A DNA stretch of 64,000 nucleotides from UBA8231 sp964512165. Lineage in GTDB: Bacteria > Latescibacterota > UBA2968 > UBA8231. Shown one piece after another: positions 26,161 through 34,078 of this stretch; position 1 is the stretch's first letter; each line of letters begins with the position of its first letter. A program made the position numbers and the translations under genes. Below the pieces are notes generated by a model. The model searched no databases, had not been told where the DNA came from, and saw only the letters and a program-made list of their open reading frames with translations. The DNA lies in the NCBI GenBank assembly GCA_964512165.1, contig CAZEHQ010000002.1:1-64000 (forward strand), written 5' to 3'.

Positions 26161-26192
26161 CTCGGCGGGGCCGCTTCTTTGCACCCGCCGAG
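26161..26192. promoter_or_regulatory. Perfect 9-bp inverted repeat in the divergent control region
   Basis: CTCGGCGGG at 26161-26169 and CCCGCCGAG at 26184-26192 are exact complements around 14 bases, in the 193-base gap between the divergent PhyH gene and the seven-gene operon. It could be an operator for a dimeric regulator or a leader hairpin for the operon, whose GTG start is 39 bases downstream. No regulator gene is visible nearby. Confidence 0.4.
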
Positions 26193-26230
26193 TCCGATGG
26201 GAGGACTGGGCCGAATTGTGGAGGAGACTC

Positions 26231-26989
26231 GTGAGCAACCCACTGTCCTACCGCGCTGGAACCCTCGAGGATCCGAGCCTGCCCTGGGCCCGTATCGCGC
26301 AGACCGGCGTGCAGGGCATCGAGATGGTCTGGAGCGATGGCCTGACGGCCCCGGCGGCAGAGGCGGCGCTGGAGCCGCACGGGCTGCGTGTGACGTCGCT
26401 GAGCGTGGTCTGTCCACTGGAGGACGACGGCCTGCCGGCCAGGATGTCCGCCCAGGCGGCGGTGGCCGCCGACCTGGGGGCCGACTACCTCTTCGCCAGT
26501 GCGGGGGGCGGGGGCATGTCCCTGGCCGAGGCCGGCGAGAGGCTGCGCAGGCTGGGTGACGCCGTCGGCCCGCACGGGGTGCACCTGGCCCTGGAGACCC
26601 ACCCGGAGTTGTGCACGAACGCCGACCGCATGGAGGCGACCATGGCCGCCGTCGACCACCCCTGGGTGGGGGTCAACTACGACACGGCGAACGTCTGTTA
26701 CTACAACCGCGGTATCGACACCGTCGATCAACTGCGCCGGTGCGTCTCGCACGTGCGCGGCATGCACCTGAAGGACACCAGCGGCGGTTACCACGACCAC
26801 GACTTCCCCGTCTTCGGCGAGGGCGTCGTCGACTTCGCCGCGGTCTACGAGGTCCTCGGCCAGGCCGGGTACGGGTCCGCCTGCACCATGGAGCTGGAGG
26901 GGCCCGTATTCGGCCGCCGGGATCCGGAGGACCTGGCGAACAAGGTGGCCCGCTGCGTGGGCCACCTGAAGAGCGTAGGAGTCGCTTGA
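26231..26989 (+). CDS. Sugar phosphate isomerase/epimerase family protein
   Basis: Xylose-isomerase-like TIM barrel of 252 aa, first gene of a seven-gene overlapping operon. Metal-site segments are visible in order: LALETHPEL (Glu and His), GVNYDTANVCYYN (Asp), MHLKDTSGGYHDHDF (His, Lys, Asp) and MELEGP (Glu). Such enzymes isomerise or epimerise keto-sugars or sugar acids. The GTG at 26231 is preceded by GAGGAG at 26221-26226, the right distance for initiation. The stop overlaps the sulfatase TTG start (TTGA). Confidence 0.84.
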   Translation: MSNPLSYRAGTLEDPSLPWARIAQTGVQGIEMVWSDGLTAPAAEAALEPHGLRVTSLSVVCPLEDDGLPARMSAQAAVAADLGADYLFASAGGGGMSLAEAGERLRRLGDAVGPHGVHLALETHPELCTNADRMEATMAAVDHPWVGVNYDTANVCYYNRGIDTVDQLRRCVSHVRGMHLKDTSGGYHDHDFPVFGEGVVDFAAVYEVLGQAGYGSACTMELEGPVFGRRDPEDLANKVARCVGHLKSVGVA

Positions 26990-28272
26990 AGGACCGGCCC
27001 GACATCCTGCTGATCAGCACCGATCAGCAGTCCGCCTCGGCATTGAGCTGCGCCGGGAACGGGGATCTGCGTACCCCGAACATGGACCGCCTGGCGGCGG
27101 AGGGAGTGCGGTTCTCTCGCGCCTACTGCACCCATCCCCTGTGCGCGCCGGCGCGGTCGAGCTACGTCACCGGCCGCATGCCCCACGAAACGGGGGTCAC
27201 CAGCAACCAGGAGCCGCTGCGGGAGACCCTGCACGGCCGGACGCTGGGCCGCCTGCTGGGCGAGGCCGGGTACCGCTGCGCCCTGGCCGGCAAGTGGCAC
27301 GTCCCCGGCATCACGCCGGAGGAGGGCGGCCTCGAGGTGCTTTGCGGCCCCCGGGACGACGAGATCCCCGAGGCCTCGGCGGGATTCCTGCGGTCGGGCG
27401 AGGGACCCTTCTTCCTCTTCGCCTCCTTCCTGAATCCCCACGATGTCTGCCAGCTGGCGCGCTCCCAGCCGCTGCCCCAGGGGCCGGTGCCGGAGCCGGC
27501 TTCCCTGGCCGAGTGCCCGAACCTGCCGGCCAACTTCGAGGAGCCGCCTTTCGGCCCGGAGATCCTGCGGCTGGTGCAGAGCCACACGCCGCGGGTATAC
27601 GCGGCGGCGGGATTCACGGCGGAGGAGTGGCGCCGCTTTCGGCACCAGTACTTCCGCATCGTCGAGAAGGTGGACGCCGAGATCGGCCGTCTTCTGGACG
27701 CGGTGCGCGACGCTGGCCGCTGGGACGACACCCTGATCCTGCTGACCTCCGACCACGGCGACGGCCACGGCGCCCACCGCTGGAACGGCAAGACGGCCCT
27801 GTGGGAGGAGGTGATCCGCGTGCCGTTGCTGGCCCGCGGCCCCGGCGTGCGGAGGCCCGGACGCGTCGAGGAGCGGCTGGTCTCCAACGGACTCGACCTG
27901 CTGCCGACGATCTGCGAGGCAGCCGGAGCCGAGACTCCCGCGGACCTGCCGGGGCGCAGCCTCGGTCCCCTGCTGGCGGGGGAGCCACCCGGTGACTGGC
28001 GGCAGGACCTGGTGGTGCAGACGATCACCGGCATCGGCGACGGACCCGGAGGGCCGGCGCTGGCCCGGGCCCTCGTGGGGGACCGTGTCAAATACAGTGT
28101 CTACGCCCTGGGCCGCGGCCGGGAGCAGCTCGTCGACCTTGCCGCCGACCCGGGGGAGATGGTGAACCTCGCCGTGGAGGCCCGCTTCGGCGGGGAGCTG
28201 GAGGCCTGCCGCGAGCGGCTGCGGTCGCTGTGCCGGGTCGGCGGCGACGACGTGGGGAGGCTGATCCCATGA
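26986..28272 (+). CDS. Sulfatase family protein
   Basis: Arylsulfatase-type enzyme of 428 aa that removes sulfate esters, probably from a sugar or polysaccharide fragment. The formylglycine signature C-x-P-x-R is CAPARSSYVTG with Cys53, which needs activation by a formylglycine-generating enzyme or anSME encoded elsewhere. Metal ligands are visible in LLISTDQQSA near residue 13 and in LTSDHGDGHG. It has no signal peptide, so it is likely cytoplasmic and acts on an imported substrate. Translation starts at TTG 26986, inside the stop of the isomerase gene. Next comes an ATGA overlap with the enolase-superfamily gene. Phosphonate hydrolases share the fold, but the CxPxR and context favour sulfatase. 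Confidence 0.88.
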   Translation: MKDRPDILLISTDQQSASALSCAGNGDLRTPNMDRLAAEGVRFSRAYCTHPLCAPARSSYVTGRMPHETGVTSNQEPLRETLHGRTLGRLLGEAGYRCALAGKWHVPGITPEEGGLEVLCGPRDDEIPEASAGFLRSGEGPFFLFASFLNPHDVCQLARSQPLPQGPVPEPASLAECPNLPANFEEPPFGPEILRLVQSHTPRVYAAAGFTAEEWRRFRHQYFRIVEKVDAEIGRLLDAVRDAGRWDDTLILLTSDHGDGHGAHRWNGKTALWEEVIRVPLLARGPGVRRPGRVEERLVSNGLDLLPTICEAAGAETPADLPGRSLGPLLAGEPPGDWRQDLVVQTITGIGDGPGGPALARALVGDRVKYSVYALGRGREQLVDLAADPGEMVNLAVEARFGGELEACRERLRSLCRVGGDDVGRLIP

Positions 28273-29546
28273 AGGTGACAGGAGTGGAACGGATCCTGGT
28301 GGACGTGCCGTTCACCGAGCGCCAGCAGCGCATCACGAAACGCACCGTGTACAACTGGTCGATCCTGGAGTTGTGCCGGGTCACCGCCGAGAGCGGCCAC
28401 GTGGGCTGGGGGGAGACCGTCGTCCACTACACCCATCAGCGGGTGACCGACGCCAGCGTCCGCCGCGTCACCGGCGCCAGCGCCGCGGAGCTGCTGTGGG
28501 AGGACGGCCTGGGCGCGGGCCTGCAGATGGCCCTCTTCGACCTCGTGGGCCGGATCGCCGGGGTCCCCGTGCACCGTCTGCTGGGGGCCAAGGTCCGGGA
28601 TGCGACGCCGATCTCGTGGTGGTGCAGTCACGCATCGCCGGAGGACTGGGCCGCCGAGACCCGTGACGCGGTGGCCGCCGGGTACACCAGCTTCAAGAAC
28701 AAGCCCCGCCCCTGGTGGGACGTGTACGCCCAGGTCCAGGCGGTGACGGCTGCTACGCCGCCCCACTTCAAGCTCGACCTGGACCCCAACGGCATGCTGG
28801 TCAACGCCGCCCAGGCGGTGCCCGTGCTGGCACGCCTGGCCGACTGCGACCAAGTGGCCATGTTCGAGACGCCGATCCCCCAGAACGACGTGGCCGGGAA
28901 CCGCCAGATCCGCCGCTCGGTGCCGCGCCCCATCGCCATGCACTTCGGCAGTCCGCCCTACATCACGGCCGTGCGCGAGGAGGTCTGCGACGGCTTCGTG
29001 ATCAACGGCGGCGCCTCCCGGGTGATGCGCCAGGGGGCGCTGGCCGCCGAGGCGCAGATGCCGTTCTGGCTGCAGCTGGTCGGCAACGGCCTGACCACCA
29101 CCTGGGCCGCCCATCTCGGCGCCGTGCTCAGCCACGCCACCTGGCCGACGATCAGCTGCATCAACCTCTACACCGAGCATCTGCTCCAGGAGCCGGTGAC
29201 GGTCAGCGGCGGCTACCAGTCCGTGCCCGAGGGCCCGGGGCTGGGCGTCGAGATCGACGAGGAGGCGGTGGAGCGGCTCCGGGTGCCGGCGGAGTCGCTC
29301 GATGCCCTCGGTCCGGGGCAGGTCTACGCCCATCCGAGGCCTCGGATCATCAACACCGTGGTCTTCCCGGACGGTACGCGGGCGCACACCGGCGTCATGG
29401 GCGCCGGTCTGGCGGAGGCGGGCCCCGGGTGGGCGGAGGGCGTGCGGGTGGAGCCGGCCTGGGAGGACGACGGCTCGAAGGAGTGGGCCGGGCTCTGGGA
29501 GCGGATCGAGGACGGCGGCGTCGTGCGCGCCGGGAGGGACTCATGA
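28269..29546 (+). CDS. Enolase-superfamily enzyme (mandelate racemase type) with altered metal site
   Basis: A 425-aa relative of mandelate racemase and sugar-acid dehydratases. The N-terminal capping domain ends in GWGET. The barrel has SFKNKPRPWW (Lys143 and Lys145), FKLDLDPNG (Asp170/172) and MFETPIPQ (Glu200). At the third metal position, normally a GE pair, the protein reads PIAMHFGSPP, so His225 stands in. The C-terminal NGGASRVMRQG and WLQLVGNGL segments replace the usual GG-I-T and H-x elements. The divergence suggests a different chemistry. It is also about 50 residues longer than typical, with an extension after the barrel. The start is an ATGA overlap with the sulfatase; the stop overlaps the next gene the same way. 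Confidence 0.83.
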   Translation: MKVTGVERILVDVPFTERQQRITKRTVYNWSILELCRVTAESGHVGWGETVVHYTHQRVTDASVRRVTGASAAELLWEDGLGAGLQMALFDLVGRIAGVPVHRLLGAKVRDATPISWWCSHASPEDWAAETRDAVAAGYTSFKNKPRPWWDVYAQVQAVTAATPPHFKLDLDPNGMLVNAAQAVPVLARLADCDQVAMFETPIPQNDVAGNRQIRRSVPRPIAMHFGSPPYITAVREEVCDGFVINGGASRVMRQGALAAEAQMPFWLQLVGNGLTTTWAAHLGAVLSHATWPTISCINLYTEHLLQEPVTVSGGYQSVPEGPGLGVEIDEEAVERLRVPAESLDALGPGQVYAHPRPRIINTVVFPDGTRAHTGVMGAGLAEAGPGWAEGVRVEPAWEDDGSKEWAGLWERIEDGGVVRAGRDS

Positions 29547-31402
29547 GAGAAGACCTGGGCAACGGCTTCCTCCACCACGGGGTGGCCACGCCGGTGAGCA
29601 ACCACCGCGGGACGGCGGCCACGGTCGACGGCGACGGCCGCAACGTGGTGCTGCTCTGGCTCTACGACCACCGTGGCTGCTACGCCCTGCTGCAGATCGA
29701 CGCGGCCACCGGAGAGTCCCTCGAGGTGCCCGTGCCCTTCGACCCGGGCGGCGACTGCCCCTTCGCATCGATCCTGTCGACCCGCAACCGGTTCTACACC
29801 CACTTCAACAGCCACTTCTGCGAGTACGATCCCGCGGCCCGGGAGTTCACCTTCCACCACCGCACGGTGCCGCAGATGGCCATGGGCATGACCGAGGACG
29901 ACGACGGCCGCATCTGGCTGGCCAGCTACCCGGACTCCGGCGTCGCCTGCTTCGATCCGGCGGTGCGCGCCTTCCGGGACTACGGCCACGTGTACCACCA
30001 GAACTGGCGCCAGTACCAGCGCTCGATCGCCGCCGACGACAGCGGCTGGATCTACTTCGCCGTGGGCAACACCTCGAGCCAGATCGTCGCCCTCGAGCCG
30101 GACGGCGGCGAGGCGAGGCCGCTGCTGGCCGAGGAGGAGCGGCACCAGGGCTCGGCCCACGTTTACCGCGACGAGGACGGACGCGTGTACGGGCAGGCGA
30201 GGGCCGGCGCCGACGGGGACTGGCTGCGGCTCTACAAGGGGGAGGCGGAGGCGATCGGCCGCCACGAGGACCGCCGGCCCAAGGCGATCATCGCCGGCAG
30301 CCAGGGGCTGTTCCACCGCGACTTCCCGGACGGCGCCAGGCTGCTGGTCTGCGACACCGTGGAGAAGCGGATGGTCGTCCAGGACGCGGACGGCAGCCGC
30401 CGCGAGATGTCCTTCGACTACACCAGCGAGGGCGCCCACATCATGGGCCTGGCCGCGGCGCCGGACGGCACGATCTGCGGCGGCACCGCCTTCCCCATGC
30501 GGTTCTTCCGTTACGACCCGGCCGCCGACGAGTGGACCAACAGGGAGAGCTTCGGCCAGTGGAACACCGTGCGCGCCGCCGGAGACCGATTCTTCGTCGG
30601 CGGCTACACGGGCGGCTTCCTGCTGGAGTGGGACCCGGCGCGGGACTGGGTGGCCACCGAGAAGGGCGACGAGAGCGGCAACCCGCGCTGGTGGACGCAG
30701 TGCTCGCCGGCGATCAACCGCCCCCACTGCCTGCTGGCCACCGCCGACGGCCGCCGGGTCGTCCTCGGCGGCACCCCGGGATACGGGTACACCGGAGGCG
30801 GCTTGCTGATCTGGGACCGCGCCTCGAAGGAGGGGCGGCTTCTGGAGCACACGGAGCTGGTGCCGGAGCAGGCGCCCCACAGCCTGGTGGAACTGCCGGA
30901 TGGGCAGGTGCTGGTGGGCATGACCGTGGCGCCAGGCACCGGCGGCGAGCAGAAGGCGCAGCGGGCGGAGATGGCCATCGTCAATCTCGAACAGGGAGCC
31001 GTAGCCTGGCGCGGGGTGGTCCTGGACGAGGTTGGGTCGTACACCGATCTGTCCCCGGGGCCCGATGGCCTGGTCCTCGGTTTCGCGGACTCGGCGCGGC
31101 TCTTCGCCTTCGACCCGGCGTCGCGGCAGGTGGTGCAGGAGCTGGACGTGGAGGCGCAGCTGGGGCGGACCTGCGGCCAGCAGGGGCCGCGGGTCTTCGT
31201 CACGGGCCCGGCCGGCGAGCGCTTCGTGCTGCTGCGGCGGGGCGTGGCCGAGATCGTCGACGAGGGCGCCGAAGCGGACCGCTTCGGCATCCACATGCGG
31301 GCGGAATCGCCGGTAGCCATCGGTCCCGGAGGCGACCACCTCGACGGCCGCGTCTACTTCGGCAGCGGTTCCCACGTCTACTCCTGGGAGGTGAGCGGGT
31401 GA
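29543..31402 (+). CDS. Beta-propeller-like protein of unknown function
   Basis: I do not recognise this 619-aa protein as a named family. It is rich in short repeats of about 45-60 residues with a pattern of D-x-x-G-R-x-W or Y followed by a strand, for example EDDDGRIWLASY, ADDSGWIYFAVG, RDEDGRVYGQAR, APDGTICGGTA and GPDGLVLGFADS. This spacing is typical of a six- to eight-bladed propeller of the SMP-30/gluconolactonase or YncE kind. It has no signal peptide and no catalytic motif I can name. It lies inside the overlapping operon, so it is probably a cytoplasmic lactonase, lyase or binding protein for the same substrate; this is inference. Starts by an ATGA overlap and ends by a GTGA overlap. 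Confidence 0.7.
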   Translation: MREDLGNGFLHHGVATPVSNHRGTAATVDGDGRNVVLLWLYDHRGCYALLQIDAATGESLEVPVPFDPGGDCPFASILSTRNRFYTHFNSHFCEYDPAAREFTFHHRTVPQMAMGMTEDDDGRIWLASYPDSGVACFDPAVRAFRDYGHVYHQNWRQYQRSIAADDSGWIYFAVGNTSSQIVALEPDGGEARPLLAEEERHQGSAHVYRDEDGRVYGQARAGADGDWLRLYKGEAEAIGRHEDRRPKAIIAGSQGLFHRDFPDGARLLVCDTVEKRMVVQDADGSRREMSFDYTSEGAHIMGLAAAPDGTICGGTAFPMRFFRYDPAADEWTNRESFGQWNTVRAAGDRFFVGGYTGGFLLEWDPARDWVATEKGDESGNPRWWTQCSPAINRPHCLLATADGRRVVLGGTPGYGYTGGGLLIWDRASKEGRLLEHTELVPEQAPHSLVELPDGQVLVGMTVAPGTGGEQKAQRAEMAIVNLEQGAVAWRGVVLDEVGSYTDLSPGPDGLVLGFADSARLFAFDPASRQVVQELDVEAQLGRTCGQQGPRVFVTGPAGERFVLLRRGVAEIVDEGAEADRFGIHMRAESPVAIGPGGDHLDGRVYFGSGSHVYSWEVSG

Positions 31403-32226
31403 GGGCGCCCGTCATCGACGGCGCCGAGCACGCCTGGGTCCTGCACGACGGGCGCTTCCCCATCGACCCGGCCATCTCCAGCTGCCCAAGCGCGATGCCT
31501 GATCACGAGCTGTCGGGGGAGGACCTGATCGCGCTGATGCAGCAGCACGGCATCGACCGCACCGTGATCAGCCACGTCTGCTACTACGGCCGCAACAACG
31601 ACTACGCCGTGCACTGCGTGAAGCGGTGGCCGGAGCGCTTCGCGGCCATCGGCCTGCTCGTCGGCGCGCGGCTGTTCCCACCCGCCGACGGCGAGCGCAA
31701 CGCCGAGCGGCTGGAGCAACTCGTCGTCGAGGGCGGGCTCTCCGGGCTGCGCCTGAGCCCGATCTACGACCGCGAGACCGTCTGGCTGAACGACCCCGTC
31801 TGCGATCCTTTGTGGCGCAAGGCCGCCGACCTCGGCGCCACCTTCAACATCTTCCTGGGCCCGGAGCAGATCGGCCAGGTAGCCGACATGGCGGCCCGGC
31901 ACCCCGGCGTCGACGTCGTCATCGACCACTTCGCCATGATCGACATCGAGCGGCCCGACGAGGAGGGCATCGGGCCCCTGCTGGACCTGCACCGCCTGCC
32001 CAACGTCTACATCCGCACCTCTCTCCACAATCCGTCCCGGCAGAAGCTGCCCTTCCGGGACATGTGGCCCTACCTGCGGCGGGTCTACGACACCTTCGGC
32101 CCCGAGCGGATGCTGTGGGCCAACTACTACGAGTACCTGATCATGGCGGAAATGATCGACTTCTTCACCGTCGCCGACCGCGAGCACATCCTCGGCGGCA
32201 CGGCGCGGAGGCTCTACTTCCGATGA
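31399..32226 (+). CDS. Amidohydrolase family protein (TIM-barrel, PF04909-like)
   Basis: A 275-aa metal-dependent hydrolase or decarboxylase. The start IDGAEHAWVL replaces the normal D-x-H-x-H, an oddity. VVIDHFAMID in the middle and MLWANYYEYL near residue 240, where the family has WGSDYPH, complete the barrel. It may use fewer metal ligands than usual. The GTG at 31399 overlaps the propeller stop (GTGA) and its stop overlaps the SUI1 gene (ATGA). Confidence 0.78.
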   Translation: MRAPVIDGAEHAWVLHDGRFPIDPAISSCPSAMPDHELSGEDLIALMQQHGIDRTVISHVCYYGRNNDYAVHCVKRWPERFAAIGLLVGARLFPPADGERNAERLEQLVVEGGLSGLRLSPIYDRETVWLNDPVCDPLWRKAADLGATFNIFLGPEQIGQVADMAARHPGVDVVIDHFAMIDIERPDEEGIGPLLDLHRLPNVYIRTSLHNPSRQKLPFRDMWPYLRRVYDTFGPERMLWANYYEYLIMAEMIDFFTVADREHILGGTARRLYFR

Positions 32227-32597
32227 AAGCGAAGGGCCGGAACTCCGAGTTGGTCTACTCCACCGCCACCGGCGACATCCGCGGGGAGAAACCCGGGGGT
32301 CGGAAGGACACGCGGCGCCGCGGCGCTGGGAGGCCAGCCGCGCAAGCCGCCCCCGCGGACGGAGTCGTCCGCGTCGGCCGCGAGACCAAGGGCCGGAAGG
32401 GCAAGGGAGTGACGGTCCTGACCGGCCTGCCGGTCGGCGGCCGGGATCTGGAGGCACTGGCCCGGGAGCTGAAGGCCCTCTGCGGCGCCGGCGGCACCGT
32501 GCGGGACGGAGTCATCGAGATTCAGGGAGACCACCGGGACCGCCTCGTGCGGGCCCTGGAGGAGAGGGGCTGGAGGGTGAAACGGAGCGGAGGATGA
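32223..32597 (+). CDS. SUI1/eIF1-domain translation initiation factor homologue (YciH-like)
   Basis: A 124-aa protein with a basic, low-complexity N-terminal half and a SUI1 fold from about residue 57: RKGKGVTVLTGLPVGGRDLE, LAREL..LCGAGGTVRDG, VIEIQGDHRDRL. Bacterial relatives such as YciH resemble eukaryotic eIF1 and affect start-codon choice. The KGVTVLTGLP strand-turn is the family's ribosome-contact region. The odd part is the position: it sits between a catabolic amidohydrolase and an M81 peptidase, sharing 4-base overlaps with both. There is no evident link with the pathway. Confidence 0.85.
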   Translation: MKAKGRNSELVYSTATGDIRGEKPGGRKDTRRRGAGRPAAQAAPADGVVRVGRETKGRKGKGVTVLTGLPVGGRDLEALARELKALCGAGGTVRDGVIEIQGDHRDRLVRALEERGWRVKRSGG

Positions 32598-34078
32598 TGG
32601 CACGCAAGAAGATCCTGATCGCCTTCTTCCACCAGGAAACGTCCCACTTCAACCCCGGCCTCACCACGTGGGACCGCTTCGACCTCTCCCGCGGCGAGGA
32701 GCTGATCGCGCGCTACGCGGGGACCAACACCTACGTCGCCGGCGGTCTCGACGTCCTGGCAGAGGCAGGCGTCGACGTGGTTCCGACGTACGGCGCCTCC
32801 TCCGTGACCTCGGGCGGGCCCGTGCCGGCCGCCGACCTCGACGGCATGACCGCCGAGATGCTGGAGGCGATCCTTGCGGCCAGGGACGCCGACGGGGCCT
32901 ATATCGCTTTTCACGGGGCCATGGCCGGCTGCGAGGAGCATGATCCCGAGGGCCGCATCCTGGAGCAGGTGCGGAGCATGATGGGGGACAAGCCGATCGT
33001 CGCTTCCTACGACTTGCACGCCATCCTCACCGACCGCCTGGTGCGATCAGCCGATGTCACGGTGGCCCTCCACACCTACCCCCACACCGACATGCGCCGG
33101 ACGGGCCAGCGAGCGGCGGCCGTTCTGGTGCGGCTGCTGCGGGGCGGCGTGCGCCCCGAGACGGCGCAGGTGAAGCTGCCCATGCTCGTCCGCGGCGATG
33201 AGCTGATCACGGAGACCGGGCTCTTCGGCCAAGCCATCGACCGCTGCAAGGATTTCGAGGCCGGGGAGAAGGGGCTGTCCGCCCTGGTCAACATCGGCAA
33301 CCCCTTCACCGACGTGCCAGAGCTGCGCACCAACACCCTGGTCACCAGCGACGGGGAGCCGCGGATGGCGCGGGATCTGGCCGAGGAGCTTGCCCGCTTC
33401 ATGTGGGAGCACCGCGGGAGCATGCAGGCGGAGCTGGTCTCGGTGAAGGAGGCCGTGGCCGTGGCCGGGCGGGAACCCGGGCTGACCGTGTTCTCCGATG
33501 CTGCGGATGCCACATCCAGCGGCGCCTCGGGCGACAGCAACTGGATCCTGCGGGGTCTCATCGAGGCGGGGTACGGCAAGCGGGCCCTGCTGCCCCTGGT
33601 GGACGCGCCGGCCGTGGAGGCCGCCTTTGCGCGGGGCGTCGGCAGCCGGTTCACCGTGCCCCTGGGGGGAACGGTCGACCGGGAGCGGCACCAGCCGGTG
33701 GAATGCGAGGTCTACGTGCAGAGCCTGCACGACGGCCACTTCCGGACCGAGTCGGGGGAGACCTCGCGGGCGGGGAGGACGGCGGTCCTGGTGACTGGCG
33801 GCACGGTGGTCATGACCACGGAGTTTCCCGTGTCGATCATGGGACGCCGAGTCTTCGAGGCGAGAGGGCTGAAGCCGGTAGATTTCGACCTTGTGGTCTG
33901 CAAGAGCCCTAACGGGTTCCGCACCCACTACGAGGCGATCGCCGAGCGCATCGTGCCCGTGGATTGCCCCGGGTCGACGAGCGCCAACCTGAGGTCCCTG
34001 CCCTACCGCAACGTGACCCGGCCGATCTTCCCTCTGGACGAGGGCGTCGAGGCGGAGATCACCGCCGCCCGCACCTAG
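32594..34078 (+). CDS. M81 family metallopeptidase (MlrC-like)
   Basis: A 494-aa relative of microcystinase C. Metal-site segments typical of M81 are visible: FHQETSHFNP at the start, ASYDLHAILT (Asp and His) near residue 138, TYPHTDMRRTG near 160 and SDAADATSSGASGDS near 300. Members hydrolyse modified peptides or amides; the actual substrates of island-encoded paralogues are unknown. It is the last gene of the seven-gene overlapping run; its own stop overlaps the opposite-strand oxidoreductase by 4 bases. A second M81 gene lies 2.2 kb downstream on the other strand. Confidence 0.88.
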   Translation: MMARKKILIAFFHQETSHFNPGLTTWDRFDLSRGEELIARYAGTNTYVAGGLDVLAEAGVDVVPTYGASSVTSGGPVPAADLDGMTAEMLEAILAARDADGAYIAFHGAMAGCEEHDPEGRILEQVRSMMGDKPIVASYDLHAILTDRLVRSADVTVALHTYPHTDMRRTGQRAAAVLVRLLRGGVRPETAQVKLPMLVRGDELITETGLFGQAIDRCKDFEAGEKGLSALVNIGNPFTDVPELRTNTLVTSDGEPRMARDLAEELARFMWEHRGSMQAELVSVKEAVAVAGREPGLTVFSDAADATSSGASGDSNWILRGLIEAGYGKRALLPLVDAPAVEAAFARGVGSRFTVPLGGTVDRERHQPVECEVYVQSLHDGHFRTESGETSRAGRTAVLVTGGTVVMTTEFPVSIMGRRVFEARGLKPVDFDLVVCKSPNGFRTHYEAIAERIVPVDCPGSTSANLRSLPYRNVTRPIFPLDEGVEAEITAART

